Positions 22,175 through 23,280 of a stretch of 23,280 nt of DNA are shown here, one piece after another. The stretch's first letter is position 1. Every line of letters starts with the position of its first letter. Source of the DNA: a virus; IMG/VR virus record IMGVR_UViG_3300005327_000020, positions 1 through 23,280 of that record; one strand, 5' to 3'. The notes under the pieces were generated by a model, which worked only from the letters and a program-made list of their open reading frames with translations, did no database searches and had not been told where the DNA came from. Position numbers and translations under genes: made by a program.

Positions 22175-23280
22175 GGCCGTTCGTCCGGGTAGATGACGGT
22201 GAAAGCGACCCGTTCCTTGATTTCCTGACCGCGCGCTTCGAAGGTTGCCCCGCCCGCGATGGGCACCAGGTGGCCGTGGAAAATCAGCAGATCAATCGCG
22301 CGCTGTAGCACCTCGGCAGGGCGGAGGTGGTTCGGCGTAGCAAAGCGGCTCAGCCAGCGCTTGCCCACGGTCTCCAGCTTCTCTCCCCGGATGAAGTCGA
22401 TGAGCGCGTTCGCGTTGTCAGAGTCCTCGCTAACTGTGCCCGCGTTGAATAGGCGCAGGGCCTCAGCGAGGTAGAACTCGCCCAAGGCAATCCCGACGGA
22501 CATCGCGGCTGGGCTGATGCCCGCCGTGGCGGTCATCTCGCCTGCCTCGAAATACGATACCACAGCGGCCAGCCGGAGCGCGTGCTGGGCCATCTTGGCC
22601 GCGAGGTCGCTCACGGGCGACAGCGACCCTTTCTCGCCCTGTTGGGTCTCGAGGTGGTCGCTGAAGCGAATCCACATTTGGCGCGCTTCCGGCTGAAGTT
22701 GCGCGGTGCTGAACTCCAGCTCGCGTGTCTCGGGGTGCATGCGGCTGAACGCCTGCCGCAGAAGGTTCGAAAGGCGGGACTTGTACTTCTCCAGATCGTC
22801 CCACGATTCCTGCGATGGCTCTTTCCACAGGCGTTGACCGCGGAGGCTCTTGGGCGCTGCCACCAGCATGCGGCTGAGCATGCCCTGATCGCGGAGCGCC
22901 TTGTTGCCGAACAGCTTGGATGCCACACCCGCCTGAACCATCAAGTGGAGCGACATTCGGCGCCCGTCGAGTATCTTGGTGACGTCGGTTCCGCGCACCC
23001 GCTTAATCGGCTTGCCGTCCCACAGCTGGGACAGGGCCGCGCCGGTCGACGCCTGCCGGTCCTCCTGCATGGAGTATCCGCCGAGCATCTTGGCGCCTTC
23101 GTCTGAGAACAGCCCGATGGAAGGGTAGGCTTCGTCGAGCAGCTTCACGATGCCTTCGACCGTCGGCTCTTCGACCAGCAGCATCGGCAGCGCGGGTGCA
23201 ATTGGCGGCTGGCCGCAGTCCTCCAACTCGCGCTTGATTTGTGACTTATCCTTCTTGCCGCGCTTCGCCGCGGCGACGGC
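22171..23280 (-). CDS. DUF3987 (YfjI-like) replication-associated protein, N-terminus missing
   Basis: The frame is open to the right edge, so only the C-terminal 369 residues are visible. Recognisable features are EGIVKLLDEAYPSIGLFSDE, AKMLGGYSM, LSQLWDGKPIKRVRG, RRMSLHLMVQAGVASKLFGN and MLSRMLVAAPKSLRGQR, which match the DUF3987 proteins often fused or linked to phage and plasmid primase-polymerases. The C-terminus has LIDFIRGEKLETVGKRWLSR and a small winged-helix-like end. A role in phage DNA replication is probable. Any primase or helicase domain would lie upstream, outside the window. Confidence 0.85.
   Translation of the reverse strand, partial: AVAAAKRGKKDKSQIKRELEDCGQPPIAPALPMLLVEEPTVEGIVKLLDEAYPSIGLFSDEGAKMLGGYSMQEDRQASTGAALSQLWDGKPIKRVRGTDVTKILDGRRMSLHLMVQAGVASKLFGNKALRDQGMLSRMLVAAPKSLRGQRLWKEPSQESWDDLEKYKSRLSNLLRQAFSRMHPETRELEFSTAQLQPEARQMWIRFSDHLETQQGEKGSLSPVSDLAAKMAQHALRLAAVVSYFEAGEMTATAGISPAAMSVGIALGEFYLAEALRLFNAGTVSEDSDNANALIDFIRGEKLETVGKRWLSRFATPNHLRPAEVLQRAIDLLIFHGHLVPIAGGATFEARGQEIKERVAFTVIYPDERP

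Overview
The window is a prophage (or temperate phage) late region with HK97-like head genes and a long non-contractile tail. The high-GC sequence, the sphingomonad-type PEPxxWA-CTERM sorting signal and the flavour of the accessory proteins point to an alphaproteobacterial host, most likely Sphingomonadales (inference). All genes but one lie on the minus strand, so the region is transcribed from high to low coordinates. No integrase, repressor, lysis or att sequence is visible.

Reading right to left, the layout starts with the edge of the replication region: a DUF3987 (YfjI-like) protein running off the window, a small uncharacterised gene, and a NusG-like protein. A 271-bp repeat- and hairpin-rich leader precedes the NusG-like gene. 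Next come an HNH nuclease, an intergenic stretch with hairpins (possible cos or terminator), and the packaging and head block: TerS, TerL, portal, prohead protease and major capsid protein. A strong intrinsic terminator follows the capsid gene. The connector gp6-like gene comes next.

An accessory block of about 4.9 kb (roughly 8650-13518) then splits the connector from the head-closure gene. It holds two small proteins, two fibre/decoration-like proteins, a secreted protein resembling DUF1996, and a single opposite-strand gene for an exported PEP-CTERM protein. The canonical order resumes with head closure, gp10-like, tail terminator (DUF3168), a small unknown protein, tail tube, the tail assembly chaperone pair with a textbook -1 slippery site (GGGAAAC), a secreted unknown protein followed by an intrinsic terminator, a 1632-residue tape measure protein and the start of another tail gene.

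Most genes are coupled by ATGA, GTGA or TGATG overlaps, so they are probably co-translated. At least two strong terminators sit inside this late transcription unit. Full late expression therefore needs read-through, and the NusG-like protein at the head of the unit, with repeated ACTGTCGCA motifs in its leader, is the obvious candidate antiterminator. That link is inference, and it is the most interesting hypothesis here. Three putative exported non-virion proteins make this a strong candidate for a prophage that alters its host's envelope.
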